Part shown: in pieces, positions 1 through 9,385 of the stretch
Position numbering within the stretch: the stretch's first letter is position 1
How the letters are laid out: each line of letters begins with the position of its first letter
Assembly: GCA_027488905.1 (NCBI GenBank)
Contig: JAIYAT010000007.1
Coordinates: forward strand, 62,001 to 126,000
DNA from: Bacteroidota bacterium
GTDB lineage: Bacteria > Bacteroidota > Bacteroidia > UKL13-3
Direction: 5' to 3'
DNA: 64,000 nucleotides
Made by a program: the position numbers and the translations under genes
The notes under the pieces: generated by a model
The model's input: only the letters and a program-made list of their open reading frames with translations
What the model was told of the DNA's origin: nothing
The model's database searches: none

Positions 1-578
1 ATAATCAACTAACTTTTGGCGTTTATGAAACTATTGGGGCACCAATGGCTGTAAAAGTTTGGGATGATTTTCCATTGGCATTAAAGGTAAGTGAAGCTGT
101 TGATAAGCAAGTTTCTCAATGGTTTGAACAAGAGTTAAGCCTTGTAAAAATAGTTCAAGGAAGCAGAGAAGTCCCTAAAGGATATGTTGAGAATAGTCAT
201 AATCTTAGTCTTGCCGATGGCTTTCCTTATTTATTAATTGGAGAGAGTAGTTTGGTAGATTTGAACCAAAGACTGCCATTGGCTATTTCAATGAATCGGT
301 TCAGACCAAATATTGTTTTTAAAGGGGGAGAGGCTTTTGTAGAAGATACTTTCAACGAATTTTTGATTGGTTCAAACCGATTTAAAATGGCCAAACCCTG
401 CGCAAGGTGCAATGTTACCACCATTAACCAAGAGACTGCAGAACAAAGCAAAGAGCCTTTGGCAACTTTAGCAAAATATAGGACACAACAAAATAAGGTA
501 ATGTTTGGGGTGAACCTAATTGCCTTAAACAATAACGGCACCATTAGGTTGGGAGACCCTTTGGTGCCGTTGTATTAA
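1..578 (+). CDS. MOSC-domain protein, YcbX/mARC type (5'-truncated by window)
   Basis: This is the C-terminal part of a MOSC protein of the YcbX / mARC type, a family that binds molybdenum cofactor and reduces N-hydroxylated compounds. The frame is open from base 3 and runs through the first ATG at 45, so the true start and the N-terminal MOSC_N barrel lie outside the window. I see ADGFPYLLIGESSL, the basic MNRFRPNI stretch and KPCARCNV. The first cysteine of KPCARC (codon 399-401) aligns with the Mo-ligating cysteine of the family. The protein ends VPLY 12 bases before the convergent gcvP stop, with no terminator visible between them. The family call is firm; the substrate is unknown. Confidence 0.85.
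   Translation, partial: NQLTFGVYETIGAPMAVKVWDDFPLALKVSEAVDKQVSQWFEQELSLVKIVQGSREVPKGYVENSHNLSLADGFPYLLIGESSLVDLNQRLPLAISMNRFRPNIVFKGGEAFVEDTFNEFLIGSNRFKMAKPCARCNVTTINQETAEQSKEPLATLAKYRTQQNKVMFGVNLIALNNNGTIRLGDPLVPLY
367..379. repeat. Dispersed motif, exact
   Basis: TTGGTTCAAACCG inside the MOSC gene, read there as I-G-S-N-R. Confidence 0.85.
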
Positions 579-590
579 GATTATTTGAAA

Positions 591-3449
591 TTATTGCGCG
601 TAAGCCTCAATTGGCAAACATGCACAAACTAAATTTCTATCTCCATAAGTATTATTTACACGACCTACAGTTGGCCAAAATTTAGCAGCCCTTACATAAG
701 GCAATGGATAGGCAGCTTGGTTACGAGTATAAGCATGATTCCACTCTTCTGCAATCACCATTGAGGCTGTATGAGGTGCGTTTTTAAGCACATTATCCAA
801 CTTATCTGCGGTTCCATTCTCAATAGCTCTAACCTCATTTCTAATAGCAATCATCGCATCACAAAAGCGGTCTAATTCAGATTTAGGCTCACTTTCCGTT
901 GGCTCAATCATAATGGTACCTGCAACTGGGAAACTCATGGTTGGTGCATGGAAGCCATAATCCATTAAGCGTTTTGCAATGTCTTCAGCTTCTATGCCAC
1001 TTGCTCCCTTAAATACGCGGGTGTCTAAAATCATTTCATGTGCACATCTTCCTTTTGAACCAACATACAGGATTTGGTAATCTGCTTCCAATCTTGCTTT
1101 GATATAATTGGCATTTAGAATAGCATACTTAGTAGCGTTTTCTAAGCCTTCAGTTCCCATCATGCGGATGTAAGCATAAGAAATCAAGAGGATAGAAGCG
1201 CTACCCCAAGGTGCGGCAGATACTGCATTCATGGCATGTTTGTCTGCACCCATATCCACAACAGCATGTCCTGGAAGGAAAGGCACAAGGTGAGAAGCTA
1301 CGCCAATAGGACCCATACCAGGGCCACCACCACCATGAGGGATACAAAATGTTTTGTGCAAGTTAAGGTGACAAACGTCTGCCCCAATATTTGCTGGAGA
1401 TGTTAAGCCTACTTGGGCGTTCATGTTTGCACCATCCATATACACTTGGCCTCCATTTTGGTGAATCAAATCACATACATCTGTAATTTGTTCTTCGAAT
1501 ACCCCATAGGTGGAAGGATAGGTTACCATTAAACACGCTAAATTGTCTTTGTGTTCTATTGCTTTAGCTCTTAAATCTTCTATGTCTACATACCCATTTT
1601 CTAAGGTTTTTGTAACCACAACTTTCATTCCTGCCATTACAGCACTTGCAGGGTTGGTGCCATGAGCAGATGAAGGAATTAGAGCAATGTTTCTATGGGA
1701 TTGACCAATGCTTTTAAAGTATTCGCGAATAACCATTAAGCCTGCGTACTCGCCTTGCGCGCCTGCATTGGGTTGCAAACTAATGCCCGCAAAACCTGTA
1801 ACCTGTTTTAGATAATCTGTTAATTCATTAAATATCTTTGTGTAACCATTAGCTTGGTTACGCGGAATAAAAGGATGCAATTGGCCAAATCCAGGCATAG
1901 TAACTGGAATCATTTCTGCTGTTGCATTTAATTTCATGGTGCATGAACCTAGTGCAATCATCGAATGACATAAAGACAAGTCTTTGGATTCAAGCAACTT
2001 AATATAACGCAACATTTCATGCTCACTATGGTAAGTATTAAACACCGGATGCGTCATGTAGGTTGAAGTTCTAGCATACCTAGCACCAGCTTTTAAATCG
2101 ACATTTACAGCTTGCTTAAGACTTAATGTTTTACCACATATTACACTTGCCAACTCGCTTATATCAGCAATAGTGTGTGTTTCATCAATTGAAATACGGA
2201 TATGTTTGTCGGATACCTTAACTATATTTATTCCTTTAACTAAAGCATTTGCTTGGATTGAACTTGCATTATCAACTGCAATGGTAAGGGTATCAAAATA
2301 AGTTGAGTTTACTACAGTTGCGCCGTTTGCATTTACAGCATCGGCAAGCGTTTGGGTCAAACCGTGAACTCTACCAGCTATGCCTTTTAGGCCTTTTGGT
2401 CCATGGTAAACGCCATACATACTTGCCATGATAGAAAGTAAAACCTGCGCGGTACAAATATTAGAGGTTGCTTTTTCTCTGCGGATATGTTGTTCGCGTG
2501 TTTGCAGTGCCATACGCAAGGCAGAATTACCTTGACTATCCACAGAAACACCAATGATTCTACCAGGCATTTGACGTTTGTAAGCATCCTTTGTAGCAAA
2601 GAAACCTGCATGTGGTCCGCCATAACCCATTGGCACCCCAAAACGTTGTGAAGAACCTAGTACAACATCAGCACCCCATTCGCCTGGAGGGGTTAATAAG
2701 GTTAAAGAAAGTAAATCGGCAGCAACAGCAACCATTACATTGCTTTCAATGGCTTTGGCCATGAATTCACTGTAGTCTATAATTTCTCCATTACCTGCAG
2801 GATATTGAAGTAAAGCGCCGAAGAAGGTATTATCAAACTGAATGGTTTCATGGTTTCCAATGATTAATTCAACACCAATTGGCTCCGTGCGTGTTTTTAA
2901 GATATCAATAGTTTGAGGAAAGCACAATTCAGACACAAAAAATTTAGTGGCATTTGCATTTTTTGTTTCGGCATGAAGCATGTGCATTGCTTCAGCAGCT
3001 GCGGTGCCTTCATCTAACAAAGACGCATTGGCAATTTCCATTCCCGTTAAGTCAATTATCATGGTTTGGAAATTCAACAAAGCCTCCAATCTGCCTTGAG
3101 CAATTTCGGCTTGGTAAGGCGTATAGGCTGTATACCAGCCTGGGTTTTCCATGATATTTCTTAAAATCACATTGGGAGTATGTGTGCCATAGTAACCTTG
3201 ACCCAAATAGTTTTTATGCAAAATATTTTCATTGGCATAAGATTGAAGCATTTGAATTAACTCCTGTTCAGACAATGCCTCTGGAAGCTTCATTCTTTCT
3301 TTCAGCCTAATGTGGGAAGGGATTGTTTCATCAATTAACTTGTCTAGGCTTTCTATGCCTATTGTTTTTAGCATAGCCGCTGTGTCATTGGCCATTGGCG
3401 AAATGTGACGATGAATAAATTCATCCGAGTGATTTGCTTTGATTTGCAT
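591..3449 (-). CDS. gcvP: Glycine dehydrogenase (decarboxylating), P-protein of the glycine cleavage system
   Basis: GcvP decarboxylates glycine and passes the aminomethyl group to lipoylated GcvH in the cytoplasm. At 952 residues it is the fused form with both halves on one chain, close in length to the E. coli enzyme (957). The PLP-binding lysine is Lys699 within [18 protein letters not shown]. The glycine-rich loop follows it, and [11 protein letters not shown] opens the second half. The N-terminus ([10 protein letters not shown]) is typical, which supports the ATG at 3447-3449. No gcvT or gcvH is adjacent, so the system is dispersed here, as is common in Bacteroidota. A promoter is visible at 3485-3513. 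Confidence 0.98.
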   Translation of the reverse strand: MQIKANHSDEFIHRHISPMANDTAAMLKTIGIESLDKLIDETIPSHIRLKERMKLPEALSEQELIQMLQSYANENILHKNYLGQGYYGTHTPNVILRNIMENPGWYTAYTPYQAEIAQGRLEALLNFQTMIIDLTGMEIANASLLDEGTAAAEAMHMLHAETKNANATKFFVSELCFPQTIDILKTRTEPIGVELIIGNHETIQFDNTFFGALLQYPAGNGEIIDYSEFMAKAIESNVMVAVAADLLSLTLLTPPGEWGADVVLGSSQRFGVPMGYGGPHAGFFATKDAYKRQMPGRIIGVSVDSQGNSALRMALQTREQHIRREKATSNICTAQVLLSIMASMYGVYHGPKGLKGIAGRVHGLTQTLADAVNANGATVVNSTYFDTLTIAVDNASSIQANALVKGINIVKVSDKHIRISIDETHTIADISELASVICGKTLSLKQAVNVDLKAGARYARTSTYMTHPVFNTYHSEHEMLRYIKLLESKDLSLCHSMIALGSCTMKLNATAEMIPVTMPGFGQLHPFIPRNQANGYTKIFNELTDYLKQVTGFAGISLQPNAGAQGEYAGLMVIREYFKSIGQSHRNIALIPSSAHGTNPASAVMAGMKVVVTKTLENGYVDIEDLRAKAIEHKDNLACLMVTYPSTYGVFEEQITDVCDLIHQNGGQVYMDGANMNAQVGLTSPANIGADVCHLNLHKTFCIPHGGGGPGMGPIGVASHLVPFLPGHAVVDMGADKHAMNAVSAAPWGSASILLISYAYIRMMGTEGLENATKYAILNANYIKARLEADYQILYVGSKGRCAHEMILDTRVFKGASGIEAEDIAKRLMDYGFHAPTMSFPVAGTIMIEPTESEPKSELDRFCDAMIAIRNEVRAIENGTADKLDNVLKNAPHTASMVIAEEWNHAYTRNQAAYPLPYVRAAKFWPTVGRVNNTYGDRNLVCACLPIEAYAQ
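2352..2364. repeat. Dispersed motif, exact
   Basis: TTGGGTCAAACCG within gcvP, read on the coding strand as G-L-T-Q. Confidence 0.8.
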
Positions 3450-3484
3450 ATGTTGAATTTTTATCTAATGCCTGTTAGGGAGTG

Positions 3485-3513
3485 CAAATTTATTTATTTT
3501 CTTTAGCAGACAA
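3485..3513 (-). promoter_or_regulatory. Putative Bacteroidota promoter of gcvP
   Basis: On the minus strand TAAATTTG (3485-3492) matches the Bacteroidota -7 box TAnnTTTG exactly. A TTG (3511-3513) lies 18 bases upstream as the -33 element. The predicted start site leaves a leader of roughly 30 bases before the gcvP ATG. This rests on consensus matching only. Confidence 0.5.
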
Positions 3514-3591
3514 GGAAATATTTTGCACCTGTTTATAAGTGGTTTAAAACCTATTTTTATTATTATTGTTCCAAATAAAAATTATTAATCT

Positions 3592-4053
3592 ATGAAAAAT
3601 AAAATTATTCTATTTGCTTTATTAGTTCTAACAACTATGTCAACCCAACTGTTTGCCCAAGATAAAGAAGGTGACGCAATTGTTGGTTTATGGGAAACTG
3701 GAACGGGCAAAGCCCGCGTAAATATTATTAAATCAGGGAATTATTATTATGGAAGAATTGTATGGTTGCGCGAACCAAACAATGAAGAAGGAAAGCCAAA
3801 AGTGGATAAAAACAACCCTGACGAAACCAAGAGAACTGTGGCTTTGCTTGGTTTAAGAATGTTGACCAGTTTTGAATTCAAAGGCAATAACCTTTGGGAA
3901 GATGGCACAATTTACGATCCAGAAAGTGGCAGTACTTATAGCTGTACCATTAATATGACAGATAATAATACCATGAATATTCGCGGTTATATTGGTATTT
4001 CTGCCTTTGGAAGAACAGATGTTTGGAAGCGTTTAGAGCTAAAAAAGAAATAG
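3592..4053 (+). CDS. DUF2147 family secreted protein
   Basis: A 153-residue exported protein. It has an N-terminal signal peptide (MKNKIILFALLVL, cleavage near LFAQ-DKEG) followed by one DUF2147 domain. Family hallmarks are the opening GLWETGTGKARVNI, YYGRIVWLREP and the closing RTDVWKRL. DUF2147 proteins are small beta-rich periplasmic or outer-membrane-associated proteins of unknown role. The gene stands alone between gcvP (divergent) and a convergent barrel gene. Its stop codon forms the base of a perfect hairpin (4051-4075). Family assignment is good; function is unknown. Confidence 0.85.
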   Translation: MKNKIILFALLVLTTMSTQLFAQDKEGDAIVGLWETGTGKARVNIIKSGNYYYGRIVWLREPNNEEGKPKVDKNNPDETKRTVALLGLRMLTSFEFKGNNLWEDGTIYDPESGSTYSCTINMTDNNTMNIRGYIGISAFGRTDVWKRLELKKK

Positions 4054-4075
4054 TATCTCCCTTAAGGAGATACTA
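4051..4075. terminator. Bidirectional hairpin terminator containing both convergent stop codons
   Basis: A perfect 10-bp stem, TAGTATCTCC (4051-4060) with GGAGATACTA (4066-4075), and a 5-base loop. The TAG stop of the DUF2147 gene is the first three bases of the stem. The TAA stop of the minus-strand gene (4062-4064) sits in the loop. The A-rich run at 4041-4050 gives a U-tract for leftward transcripts only, so termination should be stronger in that direction. Confidence 0.75.
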
Positions 4076-5147
4076 AATTCAAAGAAATTTGAAAATAAAG
4101 CGGATTGGTAAGGTTGTTTATCATGTGAAATTTTTCATCTGAGCCGATAAATCTAAACTTATCGCCTTGATCAATGTCAAAACTGTAATTTATTCTGTAT
4201 CCGGCTTGAACCGAAAGCCAAATAAAGCCAGTTAAAGAAAATTCATAGGTGATACGCGGCCTGAGTTCTGAGCGACGTAATTCTAAATTGTCGTAAAATG
4301 GAATGCTTGCTGCTCCACCCATGTTTCCGATACTATAACTATTTCCTTCTAATTCATACCCTACAAATAAGAGGTTTCTAGTATTAATAGTTCTTCTTAA
4401 TGCAAATCTAGCAGGGAACAAGGTTTCAATTCCCCATTTTCTACTTGGGAAAGTATGGTTAAACAAAATTAATGGAATAGCACCCAAAGCACCTGGCCTA
4501 TAAGTTCTAGATAAGCCAAAACCTAAAATTGAATAATCACTCCTTTTCTTACCAAAAAAAGCTGCGGCAGTTATCTTTGGTTTTGTAAGGTATGAACCAA
4601 TATCGCTGCTGTTTAACTTATAATCTCCGTTGGCATCGGCACTTGCAAAGGCTAGAATAAAATATTTTTCATTTAATGGTTTAAATATTGTTGTATTTAA
4701 CCCTATTGTGGTAAGACCATTTTCATGCAATTTGTGAATAAAATGATTGCTTCCATCATGGCTACCCATATTATAATTGGTTCTCCAATAGGTTGCACCC
4801 ATATTGATGAGCCATTTGGTATTCGAGAGAATTGGGTAATTGGCGGCAATTCTTAATCCCGAAACATTGTTAATTTTTGCTTGGTCTTTGTCACCTGTTA
4901 AAGGATATTCCTCATTTCCAAGGTAATTTTTTAACTCATGTTTTCCTTGAAAATCATATCCAACTGAAATAAGTTTACTAGGACTTAAGCCTAATACCTT
5001 ACTGGTACAAAAGCGTTTAACCCCTGTTGGTTCAACCACCTCAAATTGGCTAAAGTCAACCATTTCTTCTTGGGTGCTATCTATTTGCGCCTGAATTGGG
5101 TCAAAGCTTAAAAATAAAATTGAAGTAAAAAGTAGTTTTTTAATCAT
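4062..5147 (-). CDS. Outer-membrane beta-barrel protein, possibly DUF6268
   Basis: A 361-residue exported protein with a signal peptide (MIKKLLFTSILFLSF, cleavage near IQAQ). The mature part is alternating hydrophobic/aromatic beta strands (KLISVGYDFQGKHEL, WLINMGATYWRTNY, YSILGFGLSRTYRPG, NLLFVGYELEGNSY) ending with an aromatic-flanked strand, YFQISLNLVSP. The opening resembles DUF6268-type barrels, but I hold that name loosely. It is monocistronic: its own terminator hairpin follows and the YbaB gene is divergent 64 bases away. No substrate can be inferred. Confidence 0.6.
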   Translation of the reverse strand: MIKKLLFTSILFLSFDPIQAQIDSTQEEMVDFSQFEVVEPTGVKRFCTSKVLGLSPSKLISVGYDFQGKHELKNYLGNEEYPLTGDKDQAKINNVSGLRIAANYPILSNTKWLINMGATYWRTNYNMGSHDGSNHFIHKLHENGLTTIGLNTTIFKPLNEKYFILAFASADANGDYKLNSSDIGSYLTKPKITAAAFFGKKRSDYSILGFGLSRTYRPGALGAIPLILFNHTFPSRKWGIETLFPARFALRRTINTRNLLFVGYELEGNSYSIGNMGGAASIPFYDNLELRRSELRPRITYEFSLTGFIWLSVQAGYRINYSFDIDQGDKFRFIGSDEKFHMINNLTNPLYFQISLNLVSP

Positions 5148-5211
5148 GTGTTTTGTTTTTATCTTGTTTAAAACGTTTAGCCAAATTAATAGTTTTATTT
5201 AATATTGCAGC

Positions 5212-5508
5212 ATGTTTGATAAGTTAAACCAAGCCAAGCAAATGGCCGAAGGCATTAAAGCCAAATTAGAAACAATTAGTGTTATTGGTGAAGCTGAGGG
5301 AATTAAGGTTATTGCCAATGCGAATAGGAAAGTATTAGAAGTCAATATTCCTGAAAACCTGTTAAGTGAAAATAACAAAGAAGAAATTCAGGATCTCTTA
5401 TGCGTTGCAATTAACCGCGCATTAGCTGCTGCTGAGAATGTTTCAGAGGCAGAAATGCGCGGTATGATGGGAAGCATGATGCCTGGTTTAGGCGGCTTGT
5501 TTAAATAA
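5212..5508 (+). CDS. YbaB/EbfC family nucleoid-associated protein
   Basis: A 98-residue protein of the YbaB/EbfC family, dimeric DNA-binding proteins that coat the nucleoid. It shows the amphipathic N-terminal helix (MFDKLNQAKQMAEGIKAKLE), the central strand segment GIKVIANANRKVLEVNI, and a C-terminal helix ending in the Met/Gly-rich tail MRGMMGSMMPGLGGLFK typical of the family. In many bacteria the gene follows dnaX or recR; here neither is adjacent and it stands alone. Length and start match the family. Confidence 0.92.
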   Translation: MFDKLNQAKQMAEGIKAKLETISVIGEAEGIKVIANANRKVLEVNIPENLLSENNKEEIQDLLCVAINRALAAAENVSEAEMRGMMGSMMPGLGGLFK

Positions 5509-5509
5509 T

Positions 5510-6259
5510 TTATTCCTTTACAAAGGTTTTTGAATAGATGCCTTTTTCGGTTTGCATAATGATTCGATAGATGCCATTTTCTAATTCATTAAGTTCTATC
5601 TCTCCTGTGCTTCTGTATAATTCGAATTGTTTTTCGTTCATCTTCCTTCCTTGCATGTCATAAATAGAAACATTTGCCTTGCCTTTAAAATCAGGAAGGT
5701 AAAATTGTAAAACATCTTTTGCAGGGTTTGGATAAACCAATAAACTTGCTTCACTTGTTAATTCCGATGTTCCATTGGCTGGATTAACAATTATTGAATA
5801 ACGTGCATTTGAATCATTTACAGTTTGTCCAATAGGTAATGGGCCTAAGAAAGCTGTTGCTCTTATGGAAATCAAAACTATTAAAGGATAAATGCCAACT
5901 TGCCCAGACGTTGGAGTACCAACTAATTTAGCACAACCACCTGTTCCACCTACAATTTTACATTGCGAGTTGTGACAAGAATAGGTGAAACCTTCTGGCA
6001 TCCCAATCACGTTGTCTATCCACAAGGTGTCAATTTTGGCAGATACAGTTTGACCCAATTGAGGGACAAAGACAGTGGTATCTTTTGTAATAAAATATTG
6101 AATTACTTGTGAATAAGGTTTTCCAACATTTGCTTCTGCTAAAACTGCTGGAAAAGTACCTGAACTTTTAATAGCAGGGTCTGGTGCACACTGAGCAAAT
6201 ACATTTTGCGTAAAACTAAGCAAGCAAATTGCTATCATTGAAAGTAAAATTTTTTTCAT
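5510..6259 (-). CDS. T9SS type A sorting domain protein
   Basis: A 249-residue secreted protein. It has a signal peptide (MKKILLSMIAICLLSF, cleavage near NVFAQ-CAP), about 150 residues of unassigned beta-rich sequence with four cysteines (CHNSQC, GGTGGC), and a C-terminal type IX sorting domain (LLVYPNPAKDVLQFYL to IYSKTFVKE). The sorting domain is removed when the cargo is anchored or released at the surface. It converges on YbaB with one base between the stops. Its ATG overlaps the ATG of the divergent receptor gene by two bases. Confidence 0.85.
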   Translation of the reverse strand: MKKILLSMIAICLLSFTQNVFAQCAPDPAIKSSGTFPAVLAEANVGKPYSQVIQYFITKDTTVFVPQLGQTVSAKIDTLWIDNVIGMPEGFTYSCHNSQCKIVGGTGGCAKLVGTPTSGQVGIYPLIVLISIRATAFLGPLPIGQTVNDSNARYSIIVNPANGTSELTSEASLLVYPNPAKDVLQFYLPDFKGKANVSIYDMQGRKMNEKQFELYRSTGEIELNELENGIYRIIMQTEKGIYSKTFVKE

Positions 6260-8354
6260 GGATTTTAAATTTTTTGCAAGATATACGATATTTTCAATTC
6301 TTCAATTGGTCTATGTGTTTGCCTACGGACAAGATACTATAACCAATAAAAACAATTTGCTTAACCAAACAGTAGTTACTGCAGGGCGATATGAACAGTC
6401 TGTTAAACGTATGATGGTAAGCACAGAACTGATTAAACCCTATCTCATACGAAACCGCAATACAACCATGATGGATAAGTTGCTTGATAATATTCCATCT
6501 GTGCATGTAACGGATGGACAGGTAAACATAAGAAATGGCAGTGGATGGACATACGGTGTGGGTTCTAGAGTAATGATTTTGGTGGACGATATGCCTTTTT
6601 TATCTGGTGATGCAGGGCAGGTAAAATGGAATTTTATTCCAATCGAAAGTGTGCAACAAATAGAAGTTATCAAAGGTGCCTCTTCCGTTTTGTATGGCTC
6701 AAGTGCTTTGAGCGGAATCATTCATTTTAGGACTGAAATGGCCAAGGAAAAGCCAATTACACGTTTTAATTTACACAGCGGTGTTTTCAGTCAACCGAGT
6801 CGAAGCAATGCGAAATGGTCTGAACAAAGCCGCATTCAATATGGATTCAATGGTTTTCATAGCTTTAAGAAAAAGAACAAAGCCTTTGCCTTGTCTATGG
6901 ACTACTTTAAAGACCAAGGCTATCGGATGGGTGAATCAGACCATCGACTTCGCCTAACTGCTCGCTCTGAATTTAAAGGCAAGCGAAACTCAAAATATGG
7001 TCTAAATGCTGGTGTGTTAATTACAGATGGTGGCTCATTTCTTTTATGGGAAAACAATGATTTGGGCTATACCGCATTAGATTCACAAACTACCAGCACC
7101 TTTTCAAAGAATTATTACCTCGACCCTTATTATAATTTTTATATTGGAACTTCAAGACACACTATCAGAGGAAGATGGTATCATGTAAACAATGATATCA
7201 CTAACACCGATACTGCAGCAGTTAATCAGGATAACACTTCGAACAACTTTTTTGGAGAGTATCAGGTTCAGCAATACCTGAGTGCAATTAGAATGACCCT
7301 AACTGCTGGTGGCATTTACCAATACTCAAGAACAAATTCTCCTTTGTACCAAGGCTTTCAAGAAAGTAGAAACATTGCTGCCTTTTTACAATTAGATAAA
7401 GCCCTAGGAAAGCGTTTAAATCTAAGTGGTGGGGCTAGAATTGAGCATTATGCCATTAATGGGAGAGGAGAGCAAAAACCCGTTTTTAGAGCAGGTGCGA
7501 ATTTTGAAGCAGCTAAAGCAACTTTTTTAAGAGCCTCGTTTGGACAAGGATTTCGATTTCCATCCATTGCAGAGCGTTACATACAAACTTCGGTGGGTTT
7601 ACTTAATATTTTCCCTAATCCTAATTTGCAAGCAGAAACTGGTTGGAATGCGGAGCTTGGCATTAAACAAGGATTTCAATGGCATGCACTCAAGGGATAC
7701 ATTGATGTGGCTGGGTTCTATACAAGATACCAAAATATGATTGACTTTAATTTGGGTGTTTGGCGTCCAATTGTAGACCCATTCAATCCATTTCCTTCAT
7801 TTGGTTTTGTGACAATCAATACTGGCGAGGCTCAAATTGCAGGATTTGATTTAAGCAGTGGGGCTGAGTATTTGCAAGAAAATCTCAAATGGAATTTCTT
7901 AATAGGATATACATATACCCAACCAATTATGTTAGATATAAATGAGGTTTTTGCAACAGATACCTTAGGAAACGACATAAGCTTTAGGTCCACCAGAAGT
8001 GACAGTACCAATATGTTGAAGTATCGGTTCAAACATTTACTAAGAGCAGATATTCAGGTTACCTATAAAAGGTTTCAACTAGGAGTTAGTGCTAGGTACA
8101 ATAGCGCAATGGAAAATATTGATAAGGCATTTATTGACATTCCATTGTCTTTATTTGTAGAAGGAATAAATCAAGGCAGAGCCTTATCAGCCAATGGCAA
8201 AACTATTTTTGATATAAGATTTGCATATCAAATTTCAAACAAATTAAAGGCTTCGTTGATTATTAACAACGTGGCCAATGCGGAACTAATGACAAGGCCT
8301 GCAGACATGCGACCACCAAGGTTAACGATGTTACAATTGGCTTATACTTTTTAA
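6258..8354 (+). CDS. TonB-dependent outer-membrane receptor
   Basis: A 698-residue TonB-dependent receptor: a 22-stranded barrel with an N-terminal plug that imports siderophores, vitamins or oligomers using TonB energy. After a signal peptide (cleavage near FAYGQ-DTI), the TonB-box-like NQTVVTAGRYEQSV leads into the plug (LLDNIPSVHVTDGQ, MILVDDMPFLSGD, IEVIKGASSVLYGSSALSGIIHFRT). The chain ends in the aromatic C-terminal strand LTMLQLAYTF. There is no CarboxypepD-like N-terminal domain and no SusD partner, so it is a classical receptor rather than a SusC. The start overlaps the divergent gene's start (catg). The exonuclease gene begins 2 bases downstream. Confidence 0.93.
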   Translation: MDFKFFARYTIFSILQLVYVFAYGQDTITNKNNLLNQTVVTAGRYEQSVKRMMVSTELIKPYLIRNRNTTMMDKLLDNIPSVHVTDGQVNIRNGSGWTYGVGSRVMILVDDMPFLSGDAGQVKWNFIPIESVQQIEVIKGASSVLYGSSALSGIIHFRTEMAKEKPITRFNLHSGVFSQPSRSNAKWSEQSRIQYGFNGFHSFKKKNKAFALSMDYFKDQGYRMGESDHRLRLTARSEFKGKRNSKYGLNAGVLITDGGSFLLWENNDLGYTALDSQTTSTFSKNYYLDPYYNFYIGTSRHTIRGRWYHVNNDITNTDTAAVNQDNTSNNFFGEYQVQQYLSAIRMTLTAGGIYQYSRTNSPLYQGFQESRNIAAFLQLDKALGKRLNLSGGARIEHYAINGRGEQKPVFRAGANFEAAKATFLRASFGQGFRFPSIAERYIQTSVGLLNIFPNPNLQAETGWNAELGIKQGFQWHALKGYIDVAGFYTRYQNMIDFNLGVWRPIVDPFNPFPSFGFVTINTGEAQIAGFDLSSGAEYLQENLKWNFLIGYTYTQPIMLDINEVFATDTLGNDISFRSTRSDSTNMLKYRFKHLLRADIQVTYKRFQLGVSARYNSAMENIDKAFIDIPLSLFVEGINQGRALSANGKTIFDIRFAYQISNKLKASLIINNVANAELMTRPADMRPPRLTMLQLAYTF

Positions 8355-8356
8355 CT

Positions 8357-9385
8357 ATGCAAGGTTTCGGTTTGATCCAACTCACCGCCAAAGGATTGTA
8401 TTGTGCGGAAGGAGATTTTTATATAGACCCATGGTATCCTGCTGGCAAGGCTATTATTACGCATGGACATAGCGACCATGCGCGCTTGGGTCAAACCGCC
8501 TATTTGTCTCATCCCATCACTGAAAAAGTTATTCAGCATCGTCTGGGCTCGGTTCAAACCGAAACATTAGACTATGAAAAAGAACGCATGATAAATGGGG
8601 TAGGGGTTACCTTATTCCCAGCTGGGCATATTCCCGGTTCGGCGCAAGTACGGGTGAGAAAAGGCGCAGAAACTTGGGTAATATCTGGTGATTATAAATG
8701 TCATGACGATGGAATTTCAGAACCATTTGTGCCTGTTAATGCAACGCATTTTATAAGTGAATGCACATTTGGACTTCCAATTTTCAATTGGAAATCGCAA
8801 GCCGAGGTAATGGGAGAGTTAAATTTGTGGTGGCAACAAAATGCTGCTTTGGGTTTGCAATCAGTGGTGTTTGCCTATGCGCTGGGCAAAGCCCAGCGCA
8901 TCCTAAATTCGTTAGATACATCTATTGGAAATGTTTTTGGACATGGCGCAGTACTTGCCATGAACGATACTTTGATAGCTGCTGGGGTGAAAATTAACCC
9001 TTGTTTAACGCTCCAAAATGCCACCAAAGAAGCTTTAAAAGGTGCTTTAATTATTGCACCACCTGGCGCCAATGGAACACCCTGGATGAAAAAACTAGAG
9101 CCCTACAGAACCGCTTTTGCCAGCGGTTGGATGGCCATGCGAGGCAGCAGACGATGGCAAGCTGCTGATAGAGGTTTTATATTGTCTGACCATGCCGATT
9201 GGAAGGAATTAAATAGTGCTATTTCAGCAACCAATGCAGAACATATTTACTTAACTCATGGCTACAAATCTGTTTATGCAAAATACCTTCAAACACAAGG
9301 CTTTGATGCCTTAGAATTGGATACTTTATTCGAAGGAGAATCCTTGAAAAGCAATTCAAAATTGGAGGAAAACCATGCAAGCTGA
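8357..9385 (+). CDS. Ligase-associated DNA exonuclease (metallo-beta-lactamase fold)
   Basis: A 342-residue member of the ligase-associated exonuclease family, related to mRNA 3'-end processing (CPSF-type) nucleases. These are found beside bacterial ATP-dependent DNA ligases and are thought to act in repair. It has TKGLYC-like AKGLYCAEGDFYIDPW, the metal site T-H36-G-H38-S-D40-H41, FPAGHIPGSAQ, VISGDYKCHDDG and a late LSDHADW histidine. It overlaps the ligase gene by 11 bases, so the pair is surely co-translated. Three copies of the dispersed TTGGNTCAAACCG motif lie in its first 200 bases. One supplies residues 3-7, GFGLI. Confidence 0.92.
   Translation: MQGFGLIQLTAKGLYCAEGDFYIDPWYPAGKAIITHGHSDHARLGQTAYLSHPITEKVIQHRLGSVQTETLDYEKERMINGVGVTLFPAGHIPGSAQVRVRKGAETWVISGDYKCHDDGISEPFVPVNATHFISECTFGLPIFNWKSQAEVMGELNLWWQQNAALGLQSVVFAYALGKAQRILNSLDTSIGNVFGHGAVLAMNDTLIAAGVKINPCLTLQNATKEALKGALIIAPPGANGTPWMKKLEPYRTAFASGWMAMRGSRRWQAADRGFILSDHADWKELNSAISATNAEHIYLTHGYKSVYAKYLQTQGFDALELDTLFEGESLKSNSKLEENHAS
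8363..8380. repeat. Dispersed motif, exact, extended form
   Basis: GGTTTCGGTTTGATCCAA at the very start of the exonuclease gene, encoding GFGLIQ. Confidence 0.85.
8486..8498. repeat. Dispersed motif, exact
   Basis: TTGGGTCAAACCG in the exonuclease gene, encoding L-G-Q-T, directly after the metal site. Confidence 0.85.
8549..8565. repeat. Dispersed motif, one mismatch
   Basis: TCGGTTCAAACCGAAAC in the exonuclease gene, encoding S-V-Q-T-E-T. Confidence 0.8.

Noticed and set aside
3541-3551. Small palindrome GGTTTAAAACC between gcvP and the DUF2147 gene
   Set aside because: It is only 11 bases, occurs once, and is too short and AT-rich to separate from chance; it is not a copy of the dispersed motif.
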